From Nitriliruptoraceae bacterium (GTDB lineage Bacteria; Actinomycetota; Nitriliruptoria; Nitriliruptorales; Nitriliruptoraceae): a stretch of DNA of 14,134 bases. The position numbers and the translations under genes are program-made. Positions 6,053 to 12,842 of this stretch are shown piece after piece. The notes under the pieces are model-generated. The model was not told the origin of the DNA and ran no database searches. It was given only the letters and a program-made list of their open reading frames with translations. Within the stretch, counting starts at the first letter, position 1. Each line of letters starts with the position of its first letter. The stretch spans positions 1 through 14,134 of the forward strand of contig SLLJ01000306.1 of NCBI GenBank assembly GCA_007134165.1, read 5' to 3'.

Positions 6053-6596
6053 GTGCTGCGTGCACCGCCGCGGTGGTCGAGGCATCGCCCACCGTGCGGG
6101 CGCGGGGGCCGGGGAACCAGGCCACCTCCGGCGACTCGCCGGGCCCCGGCTGCGGTACGGCACCACGCCCGGCCAGCAGCAGGTAGCGCAGGTCGAGGTG
6201 CACGTGGCCTCGCGGCCCCTCGTGGACGTCGACGTGCACCAGCGTCGGCCCGCCCCCCGGATGGTGGGCGTCGACACCGGTCTCCTCGGCGGTCTCGCGA
6301 CGTGCGGCCACGGCCGGGTGCTCACCGGGATCGAGGTGCCCACCGGGTTGCATCCAGCGGCGCAGGCGCTTGTGTCGGTGCAGCAGCACCTGGGCTTCGG
6401 GGTCGAGCACGATCGCCGAACCGGTCACATGCGTCGGGTCGGCGTGCTCGTCGAAGGGGTCGGCGAGCCAGTCCATCAGCCGCAGCGTGCGCCGGCACGA
6501 CCACTGCTCGCGCGGTGAGCCGGGCCGGTGGGCGGACACCTCGGCCCGCACCTGCGCGCGCAGCGTGCTCGACCACCGGCCTGGCCCGGCACTCAC
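6024..6596 (-). CDS. Nudix hydrolase
   Basis: The 190-residue protein has a complete Nudix box, GHLDPGE-x7-RETAEETGV, matching Gx5Ex7REUxEExGU. Such enzymes hydrolyse nucleoside diphosphates linked to another group, using Mg2+ held by the Glu residues of the box. Before the box are VTGSAIVLDPEAQVLLHRH and MQPGG; after it come HVDVHEGPRGHVHLDLRYLL and EVAWF. The substrate cannot be inferred. The first 60 or so residues form an extra N-terminal part with RLMDWLADPFDEHADP. I chose the GTG at 6596 because it overlaps the upstream acyl-CoA synthetase stop in GTGA, a coupled arrangement. The frame runs further upstream only through that gene. Its last codons overlap the DUF2804 gene on the other strand. 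Confidence 0.9.
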   Translation of the reverse strand: MSAGPGRWSSTLRAQVRAEVSAHRPGSPREQWSCRRTLRLMDWLADPFDEHADPTHVTGSAIVLDPEAQVLLHRHKRLRRWMQPGGHLDPGEHPAVAARRETAEETGVDAHHPGGGPTLVHVDVHEGPRGHVHLDLRYLLLAGRGAVPQPGPGESPEVAWFPGPRARTVGDASTTAAVHAALTTAPRGPR

Positions 6597-8014
6597 GGCC
6601 GTGCTCCGAGGCCGAGCGCGTCGGCCAGCCCCACCCGGCGCAGCTTGCCGGTAGCGGTGCGGGGCAGCTCGTCGACCACCAGCACCTGCTTGGGAAGCTT
6701 GGCCCGTGAGACCTGCGTGCGCAGCTCCTCGCGCAACTCGGCGCCGCCCAGTGACGCATCCGGCCACGGCACCACCGCCGCCACCAGCCGCTCGCCCCAC
6801 TCGGCGTCGGGGACCCCGAAGGCGATCGCCTCGGCGACCCCGGGCAGGGCGAGCAGGGCCCGCTCGACCTCGGCGGGATAGACGTTCACCCCACCGGTGA
6901 TGACCAGGTCACCAGGCCTGCCGTCGAGGAACAGCCGGCCGGCGTCGTCGAGGTGCCCGAGGTCGCCGACCGTGAAGGCGTCGGCGTCCCAGGCCTGCGC
7001 GGTGCGCGCCGGATCGCGCCAGTAGTCGAACCGGGCATGCTCGGGGACCCGCGCCCACACCGTGCCGACCTCGCCGGCAGACTGCGCCCGGCCGGTGTCG
7101 TCTCGGACCTCGACGCTGCGGTCGGGCCGGGCGGTGCCGACCGTGCCGGGCGCCTGCACCCACACCTCGGGCGCGGCGACGGTGAACTGGCCCTCGGTCG
7201 AGCCGTAGAACTCCCACACCGAGGACGCCGGGGCCAACGCCATGACCTGCTGCTTGAGCGGGACCGGGCAGGGGGCACCGGCGTGCGCGAGCAGCGACAG
7301 GCTGGCCAGGTCGTCGGCTGCGAGGCCCGGCTCGGCGAGCAGCCGGTGCAGGTGGGTCGGCACGCAGAACAGCGAGTTCGGCCTGAGCTCACGCAGGGCG
7401 GCGAGCCAGACGGTCGGATCGAAGCGCGGCAGCACCGCGACCCGCCCCCCGGTCAGCGCCGTGACCAGCGCGAAGCGAAGCGGCCCGGAGTGGTACAGCG
7501 GTGAGACCACGAGGTGGGCCGCTCCGTGCCGGTGGTCAAAGGCGGCATGCTCGTCCTCGATCAGCGCCCGGCCCCAGGACGGGTCGTGCACGCCGGCGTG
7601 CACCCCCTTGCGACGGCCGGTCGTGCCCGAGGTGTAGGCCATCGGCCGGGTCCTGGGCCAGCGGCTCGACGGGTCGGTGCCCGGCAGCTCGGCCAGCCGG
7701 TCGGCATTCGTGCGCACCACCGGTCGGCCGCTGCGCTCCACGGTAGGCAGCGCCCGGGTGCGGTCCGGGTCCACCACCACCACCGCCGGATCGGCGTCCG
7801 CGAGCACCGGCGCGAGCTCGGCGTCGGTCAGCTCGGGCGGCAGCGGCACCGCCACCACCCCCTCCAGGCAGGCGGCGGCGAGCAACCCGAAGGTCGCGAG
7901 CTCGCCGCCGAGCAGCATCAACACCCGCTCGCCGGATCCGACCCCGGCGCGGCGCAGCAGGGTCACCCCCCGGGCGATGTGCGGCCAGGGGTCCTCGAGG
8001 GCGGCTGGGGACAC
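6593..8014 (-). CDS. AMP-dependent acyl-CoA synthetase/ligase
   Basis: This 473-residue enzyme belongs to the adenylate-forming ANL superfamily: a carboxylate is activated with ATP and usually passed to CoA. Motifs in order are YTSGTTGRRKGV (127-138, the P-loop motif A3), FYGSTEG (269-275, A5), GDLGHLDDAGRLFLDGR (A7/A8 hinge), TGGVNVYPAEVE, and PRTATGKLRR near 455, which carries the catalytic Lys of A10. It is shorter than most fatty-acyl ligases (about 500-550), mainly at the N-terminus, so a small or aromatic acid substrate is possible. The GTG start lies 8 bases after the hemQ stop, with only a weak GAGC ribosome site, suggesting translation coupled to hemQ. Its own stop overlaps the Nudix start. 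MenE-like o-succinylbenzoate ligases are of similar size, but no menaquinone gene is nearby. Confidence 0.9.
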   Translation of the reverse strand: MSPAALEDPWPHIARGVTLLRRAGVGSGERVLMLLGGELATFGLLAAACLEGVVAVPLPPELTDAELAPVLADADPAVVVVDPDRTRALPTVERSGRPVVRTNADRLAELPGTDPSSRWPRTRPMAYTSGTTGRRKGVHAGVHDPSWGRALIEDEHAAFDHRHGAAHLVVSPLYHSGPLRFALVTALTGGRVAVLPRFDPTVWLAALRELRPNSLFCVPTHLHRLLAEPGLAADDLASLSLLAHAGAPCPVPLKQQVMALAPASSVWEFYGSTEGQFTVAAPEVWVQAPGTVGTARPDRSVEVRDDTGRAQSAGEVGTVWARVPEHARFDYWRDPARTAQAWDADAFTVGDLGHLDDAGRLFLDGRPGDLVITGGVNVYPAEVERALLALPGVAEAIAFGVPDAEWGERLVAAVVPWPDASLGGAELREELRTQVSRAKLPKQVLVVDELPRTATGKLRRVGLADALGLGARP

Positions 8015-8022
8015 GGTTGAGC

Positions 8023-8838
8023 TCAGCCGCTCGGGGACAGCCCGACCGCGGCGAGCAGGTCGGCTGGGTCCTGGCGGATCCCGATCACGAACGGGCCGAA
8101 CTCCGCGTAGCGCACCGAGGCCTCGTCGTAACGCAGGGTGTAGACGATGCTCTTGAGGTCCTCGAGTTCGTGGGCGACGAGCGTGACCCCGTACTCCCAG
8201 TCGTCGAGCCCGGTCGAGGCCGTCACCAGCTGCAGCACCCGGCCGGTGTAGGCGCGGCCGCTGCGCCCGTGCTCACCCATCAGCCGCTTGCGTTCCTCGT
8301 AGTCCAGCGCGTACCAATTGTCGGCGCCCTCACGCCGGTGCGACATGGGGTAGAAGCACACCAGCGGCCAGTCGGGCATCTGCGGGTGCAGCTTGGACTC
8401 GAGGTAGTGCTCCATGCGCTCGGCGAACTGCGCGACCCGCCGCTCGAGGTCCTCGCCGGTCACCCCCTTGGCGGCCATCTGTTCGCGGTAGCGCTCGGGG
8501 GTGTCGGAGTACTCGCTGCCCTCGGTGATCGACAGGTAGGAGGAGACCAACCGCACGGCCGGGGCCGCGGCGGTGGCCAGCACCTCGGTCTGCAGCCGGC
8601 GCAGGACCGCCAGGTCGGGGTCGAGCGCGAACAGCAGGATGTCGCCCTTGTGTCCGAGGGTGGCATAGGCGTGCAGCTGGGTGTCGCGCTGCCAGCGCTC
8701 GAGCGTGCCGGCGAACTCCCCGGCGGCTTCGCCGGGCAGCGCGGGCACCCGGGCATGGTCCACGCGCAGCAGCAGGTGCAGCACGGGCCAACCCCGGCCG
8801 GGCTCGGCGCGCTCGGCGTCCTCAGCGTGCTCGGCCAT
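8023..8838 (-). CDS. hemQ: Coproheme decarboxylase HemQ (ChdC)
   Basis: HemQ converts Fe-coproporphyrin III to heme b with peroxide, the last step of the coproporphyrin-dependent heme pathway of Actinobacteria and Firmicutes. The 271-residue product belongs to the chlorite-dismutase fold. Tyr163 in FYPMSHRR is the expected radical tyrosine, His190 in GEHGRSGR the heme ligand, Gln203 in VLQLVTAS the distal residue that marks HemQ rather than true chlorite dismutase (Arg), and Arg236 in LRYDE a propionate contact. The spacings 27, 13 and 33 match those I recall for the Staphylococcus enzyme (145, 172, 185, 218). AGGAGG lies 9 bases before the ATG. It is the second gene of the gpmA operon. No other heme genes are in the window. 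Confidence 0.96.
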   Translation of the reverse strand: MAEHAEDAERAEPGRGWPVLHLLLRVDHARVPALPGEAAGEFAGTLERWQRDTQLHAYATLGHKGDILLFALDPDLAVLRRLQTEVLATAAAPAVRLVSSYLSITEGSEYSDTPERYREQMAAKGVTGEDLERRVAQFAERMEHYLESKLHPQMPDWPLVCFYPMSHRREGADNWYALDYEERKRLMGEHGRSGRAYTGRVLQLVTASTGLDDWEYGVTLVAHELEDLKSIVYTLRYDEASVRYAEFGPFVIGIRQDPADLLAAVGLSPSG

Positions 8839-8865
8839 CGGCGCTCGCCTCCTGGTCGGGTCGGA

Positions 8866-9474
8866 TCAGTCGAGGATGCGCTTGTCGAGCACCGCCCCGG
8901 CTTCGTCGAGGTCGTAGACGACCGGCACCCCGGTGGCCAGCTCCAACGCGAGCACCCCGGCCTCGTCCAGTCCGTCGAGCTGCATCACGATCGAGCGGTT
9001 GGAGTTGCCATGGGCGACCACCAGCACGTCGTTGCCGAGCTTGATGTCGCCAAGGATCGCCCGTTCGAAGAACGGTAGCGTGCGCTCGGCGGTGTTCTTC
9101 AACGCCTCGCCATTGGGTGGGGGAGTGGCGTACGAGCGGCGCCAGATGTGGACCTGCTCGTCGCCGTAGCGTTCGGCGGTCTCGGCCTTGTTGAGTCCCT
9201 GCAGGTCGCCGTAGTGCCGCTCGTTGAGGGCCTGGTCACGGATCACCGGCAGTCCCTCGAGCCCAGCGGTCTGCACGATCAGACGCAGCGTCTCGTGCGC
9301 CCGGGTCAGCGCCGAGGTGTAGGCGACATCGAAGTGCATGCCGCGTAGCCGCTCACCACCACGGATCGCCTCCTGCTCGCCCTTGGGCGTCAGGGGCACA
9401 TCGACCCAGCCGGTAAAGCGGTTCTGGAGGTTCCACAGCGACTGGCCGTGGCGGACGATGGCGAGGGTGGGCAT
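8866..9474 (-). CDS. gpmA: 2,3-bisphosphoglycerate-dependent phosphoglycerate mutase
   Basis: This enzyme interconverts 3- and 2-phosphoglycerate in glycolysis and gluconeogenesis through a phospho-histidine. The 202-residue protein has VRHGQSLWN with His9 as the phosphorylated residue, TSALTRAHET at 53-62, ALNERHYGDLQGLNKAE at 82-98 with Glu85 as the likely acid, and VAHGNSNR with His155. It is shorter than the 250-residue E. coli enzyme and has NSNR where NSLR is usual, but the NERHYG block marks the true dPGM group rather than the broad-specificity phosphatases. The ATG at 9474 has AGGAG 8 bases upstream. The frame extends further to 9666 without support. It heads the operon with hemQ 27 bases downstream. 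Confidence 0.95.
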   Translation of the reverse strand: MPTLAIVRHGQSLWNLQNRFTGWVDVPLTPKGEQEAIRGGERLRGMHFDVAYTSALTRAHETLRLIVQTAGLEGLPVIRDQALNERHYGDLQGLNKAETAERYGDEQVHIWRRSYATPPPNGEALKNTAERTLPFFERAILGDIKLGNDVLVVAHGNSNRSIVMQLDGLDEAGVLALELATGVPVVYDLDEAGAVLDKRILD

Positions 9475-9568
9475 GGCGGATGCTCCTGCGGTCGGTGGCC
9501 GGCAGCCGGTTCGGCGCGAGCCTACCGAGCGCGCGGCGAGGTTCCCGGACCCGACCGACCGGGCACCG

Positions 9569-9590
9569 ACCCGAGGCCCAGACCTCGGGT
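9569..9590. promoter_or_regulatory. 8-bp inverted repeat between gpmA and the divergent membrane gene
   Basis: ACCCGAGG (9569-9576) and CCTCGGGT (9583-9590) are perfect complements around 6 bases. The dyad lies in the 176-base divergent gap, 95 bases from the gpmA start and 60 from the membrane-gene start. It could be a shared operator. A TACCAT at 9623-9628 is a possible -10 element for the plus-strand gene. Confidence 0.3.
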
Positions 9591-9650
9591 GGCCGGCAAC
9601 GGGATGGGGGACCGTGGCCGAATACCATGGCCGATGCAGCAGGACGCTCC

Positions 9651-10302
9651 ATGGCTGCCAGCCCACAGCTGCCCGTCACACGTAGCGTCACCGCCGGCAC
9701 GGCGTTCGACCGGCTGTCGCTGGCGTCCGTGATCCTGCTGGGCCGGGGTGCCGTGTTCACCGCGTACGCCGCGCTGCAGTCCGGGCTGATGGGCAGCCAG
9801 ATGCTCGACGCCTCCACCCGGTCCTCGCCGTACACGACCGTGGCCTCGGACCTCGGCACCCACGGGGGATGGGTTCCAGACCTCCAGCGAACTGCTGTTT
9901 CTCGAGTGGTCCAAGGCGATGGTCACCGGCGACGAGGACTTCGCGGCCTACACCGTCGACATCCTGATGCTCGACGAGCAGTGGGAGGCGGTGCCGTGGT
10001 GGATTGAGCACGGTGACGCCGCCGGCCCCTTCGTCGACGACAACGAGGCCTGGATCAACGAGTGGTGGGACGAGGCCGAGGAGTTCGAGGAGCAGGCGCA
10101 GGAGGCCTACGAGGAGGCGGCCTGGGCCAACGACCGCGGCGACACCTTCCTGCTGTCCACGGTGTTCTACGCCATCACACTGTTCTTCGCCGGGCTCGCC
10201 AACGTGTTCGACGACCGCCGCATCCGCGTCGTGGTCCTGGCGATCTCCGCGGCCTCGCTGCTCGGCGGCGGATGGATCATGATCGATGCGCTGCTGCGGT
10301 GA
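9651..10302 (+). pseudogene. Membrane protein of unknown function, split by a frameshift
   Basis: Two adjoining frames encode one protein. The first, from ATG 9651 (AGGA 6 bases upstream; an ATG at 9627 is an alternative), reads to about ASDLGTHG. The second continues DGFQTSSELLFLEWSKAM to the stop at 10302. The break lies at the G5 run 9864-9868; dropping one G joins the frames and gives 216 residues. The conceptual protein has one membrane segment near 23-45, a soluble middle rich in Trp and acidic residues (such as NEWWDEAEEFEEQAQEAYEE), and two C-terminal membrane segments near 166-186 and 191-212. It resembles a known layout of small bacterial membrane proteins with no assigned function. 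A sequencing error, a true mutation or programmed slippage are all possible. The 3' end overlaps the dehydrogenase gene by 26 bases. Confidence 0.75.
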
Positions 10303-11548
10303 GGTCGAACACGACCTTGACCGCCTGCGCGCCCGGTCCCGCCGCCGCGGTCGCCAGCGCCGGGACCGACTCGTCCAGTGCGAAGCGGTGGGTGACCAGC
10401 CGCCACGGGTCCCCGTCGGCCAGCAGCTCGAGCGCGATCGCCATCGCCCGGCGACGCCCGGGTGCCAGCGACGCACCTTCGGCGACCTGCTCCTGACCGT
10501 AGAACAGCGAACCGGTCACCGTCAGCTCCCGGTGCCACAGCAGCGTCCAGTCCATCGACTGCTCACCGCTGGTGCCCAGCAGCACCAACCGACCGCCGGG
10601 GCGCAGCATGCGCAGGGCGTCATCGATGGTCTGCGAGCTTCCGACGCAGTCGACCACGACGTCGTAGCCGTCCTCGAGCACCAGGCCGGTCAGCCGGTTG
10701 CCACGCAGCACCGAACCGGTGGCGCTCGCCGCGGCTTCGATGAGCTCTCGGCGCCGGCCGTGCAGCATCTGTGCGGCGCCGGCGTCGATCGCCAGCGCGT
10801 CGCTGAAGGCGTCCAACCCGACCGCGGTCACCTCGACGTCGGCGATCAGAGCGCGCAACGCGCGGACCACCGAGAGTCCGATCGTGCCGGGCCCGATCAC
10901 CAGCACCCGCTGGCCGCCCTGCAGGCCGGCGCGCAGCACGGCGTGGACCGCGATCGCCACCGGCTCGGCAAGCACCGCGGTGGCGTCGTCGAGCTGGTCG
11001 GGGACGCGGTGCACGCGGTCGGCGGGGGCCACCAACTGCTCACCCCAGCCGCCACCGAAGCGGGCGTGGAACCCGAAGCCCAAACCGGGCGCTGCGGTGC
11101 CACCATCCGCCTGATGGGCGCAGCGGTGCGCATCGCCCTGACGGCACCGGCGGCAGGGGGAGTAGCCCTTGTGCTCGCAGCCGAGCACCGGCTCGGGCAC
11201 CACCCGGTCGCCCGGCGCGAAGCCCGACTCGGGGTCGGCCTCCAGGACCCGGCCGACGACCTCGTGACCCGGCACGACGCCCTCGCGTGGCAGACCACTG
11301 AAGGCCAGCAGCGGCCGACCCAACGCCGTCAACTGCAGCATCTTGCGATCCGAGGCGCACACGCCCGCGAGGCTCGGAGCGATCCGCACCCACCCCGGCG
11401 GCCGGACCGGCGCGTCCACCTGCGTCAGGCGGAGCGGCGATCCCACCCCACCGTGGTACAGCTCGGGACGGAAGCGGCCAGCGGTGACCGCCAGCGCGGC
11501 CCGGAGTGGACGCAGGCCCAGATGAAGCGCCCGCATCCGCTGGCTCAT
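10277..11548 (-). CDS. Zinc-binding alcohol dehydrogenase family protein (MDR)
   Basis: This 423-residue medium-chain dehydrogenase/reductase oxidises an alcohol, or reduces a carbonyl, with NAD(P). Catalytic-zinc residues are Cys64 in GVCASDRK, His95-Glu96 in PGHEVVG, and Glu195 in LAEPVAIA. The structural-zinc loop has Cys124, Cys132, Cys135 and Cys143. Its first cysteine sits 8 residues before the second, where 3 is standard, a spacing I recall from one MDR subgroup. The cofactor fold is at VIGPGTIGLSVV (217-228). An N-terminal extension of about 35 residues precedes the usual start. The ATG overlaps the upstream hydrolase stop in ATGA (11545-11548), so the pair is translationally coupled. 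The substrate is unknown. Confidence 0.9.
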   Translation of the reverse strand: MSQRMRALHLGLRPLRAALAVTAGRFRPELYHGGVGSPLRLTQVDAPVRPPGWVRIAPSLAGVCASDRKMLQLTALGRPLLAFSGLPREGVVPGHEVVGRVLEADPESGFAPGDRVVPEPVLGCEHKGYSPCRRCRQGDAHRCAHQADGGTAAPGLGFGFHARFGGGWGEQLVAPADRVHRVPDQLDDATAVLAEPVAIAVHAVLRAGLQGGQRVLVIGPGTIGLSVVRALRALIADVEVTAVGLDAFSDALAIDAGAAQMLHGRRRELIEAAASATGSVLRGNRLTGLVLEDGYDVVVDCVGSSQTIDDALRMLRPGGRLVLLGTSGEQSMDWTLLWHRELTVTGSLFYGQEQVAEGASLAPGRRRAMAIALELLADGDPWRLVTHRFALDESVPALATAAAGPGAQAVKVVFDLTAAAHRS

Positions 11549-12699
11549 GCGGCTTCGTCCTCTCCCGCCAGGGAGGTCCCCCGAATCTGGCCGTGCTCGA
11601 TCCCGCCGTGGGTGAAGGTCGGATTGACCCCGGGCGCCAACCGGTTGCGGGTCAGTTCACTGGAGGGGAAGCACTGGGGGACCGGTGCGTCGGCGGCCGG
11701 GTCGGCGAGCAGACGCTCGAGGACCATCGAATTGTACTGCCAGGCGGCGAACTCGAGCGTGTTGGCGTTGAGGATGACCTCCTGGCCCCACTCGACCGAC
11801 CAGTGACGCAGCCCCGGGATGCGCGAGACCCGCGGCGCCCAGGACTCGGCCGCCACACCATTCTCCGACGAGGTCCACACCCCGCTGGAGGTGTTGAGCG
11901 CGAGGCTCATGTTGCCCGCGGTGTGTCCCGGCGTGGCGATCAGACCGACCCCGGGACCGAGCAACACGTCGCCGTCGATCAGCGCGAGCCGATCGTGGGG
12001 CAGATCGCGGTAGGTTTCGGGCTGATACCAGGGCACCTGCAGTGGGTGCAGGTGGCGGATGGTCTCCCACTCGCGACGCTGGCTGATCAGCACGGCGTTG
12101 GGGAACCAGGGTGCGATCGGCGTCTCCGGGCTGCCCAGATCCGGCGCCGGCCGGGTCGTGCCGACCAACCGCCGAGGATCCTGGGTGTGCAGATGGTCGA
12201 AGGCGACGTAGTCGACGTCCTCGGGCGCGATGCCCAGCGAGCGCAGGTGGCCGAGCACGGTGCCGTGTTCGGTGGCGAGCACGGATTCGGGCAGCGGGTT
12301 GCGGGCCTTGAGCTTGGCGAAGTAGGGCGTGTACTCGCCCTGTTCGTGATCCGAGGCCTCCCACAGCAGGGTGCGTTGCCGGCCCTGGTCGTCGTCCCAC
12401 TGGACCACGATCATCCGATTGGTGATCCACAGGAACGGCGCGGGCGAGCGGGCCGCGCGCCACAGCCCGAAGCTGACCGGGTAGGGCAGGGTGATCAGGT
12501 CGCAGGTGGTGACGCCGGTCGGCATGCCACTGGCCACCAGCTCCCGCTTGAGGTCAGGGGCGGCCTCGGTGATGGCGGCCAACTCCGCGCCGGGCGGCAG
12601 GTGGAGGATCGGGTCACCCAAGGCGATCCCACGCAGCTCGTTGAGCGTGGTCAGGGCCTCGAAACGGTCGGTGCCTTCGAGCTCTGGCAGGTCGTACAC
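11545..12699 (-). CDS. Metallo-beta-lactamase-like hydrolase, divergent metal motif
   Basis: The 384-residue product has late metallo-beta-lactamase features: VDYVAFDHLHTQD at 162-174 in the place of the strand and HxHxDH loop, then LLGPGVGLIATPGHTAGNMSLAL at 247-268 with His259 in the usual TPGHT motif. The first motif keeps His169 and His171 but reads Gln-Asp where Asp-His is normal, so the metal site must differ or hold one metal. Further His residues occur in FTHGGIEHGQ near the C-terminus. The N-terminal 150 residues form an extra region with WITNRMIVVQWDDD. I chose the GTG at 12699, with GGGAGG 8 bases upstream. The frame runs back to 12870 but would overlap aconitase. It precedes and overlaps the dehydrogenase gene. 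Confidence 0.75.
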   Translation of the reverse strand: MYDLPELEGTDRFEALTTLNELRGIALGDPILHLPPGAELAAITEAAPDLKRELVASGMPTGVTTCDLITLPYPVSFGLWRAARSPAPFLWITNRMIVVQWDDDQGRQRTLLWEASDHEQGEYTPYFAKLKARNPLPESVLATEHGTVLGHLRSLGIAPEDVDYVAFDHLHTQDPRRLVGTTRPAPDLGSPETPIAPWFPNAVLISQRREWETIRHLHPLQVPWYQPETYRDLPHDRLALIDGDVLLGPGVGLIATPGHTAGNMSLALNTSSGVWTSSENGVAAESWAPRVSRIPGLRHWSVEWGQEVILNANTLEFAAWQYNSMVLERLLADPAADAPVPQCFPSSELTRNRLAPGVNPTFTHGGIEHGQIRGTSLAGEDEAA

Positions 12700-12737
12700 G
12701 GTGATGGCCTCCCTCGTCCCGTCCGGTGCATGAGCAC

Positions 12738-12747
12738 GGAACGTTCC
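12738..12747. promoter_or_regulatory. 10-bp palindrome between the hydrolase gene and acnA
   Basis: GGAACGTTCC is a perfect palindrome in the 143-base divergent gap. It lies next to TACGGT on the minus strand (12760-12755), a possible -10 for the hydrolase gene that would start transcription over the palindrome. A regulator binding here could act on the hydrolase operon. No regulator gene is nearby. Confidence 0.3.
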
Positions 12748-12796
12748 CGGCTCAACCGTACCGCTCCGACGTCCGAAACGCCCCACCCACGTCCGG

Positions 12797-12802
12797 TATG
12801 GT
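12797..12802 (+). promoter_or_regulatory. Candidate -10 element of acnA
   Basis: TATGGT matches the TAnnnT pattern and would start transcription near 12809, giving a leader of about 34 bases that contains AAGGAG (12831-12836). I see no good -35 at 16-18 bases upstream. Confidence 0.35.
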
Positions 12803-12842
12803 CCCTGCGAGGCGCAGCCAGCAACCCGGCAAGGAGACTGCG

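Noticed and set aside
8023..8838. True chlorite dismutase
   Set aside because: The distal residue is Gln203 rather than the Arg needed for chlorite chemistry, and Tyr163 fits coproheme decarboxylation.
10286..11806. 506-codon plus-strand frame opposite the dehydrogenase
   Set aside because: The minus strand has the zinc and cofactor motifs of an MDR enzyme. This frame is Gln/Arg-rich shadow sequence.
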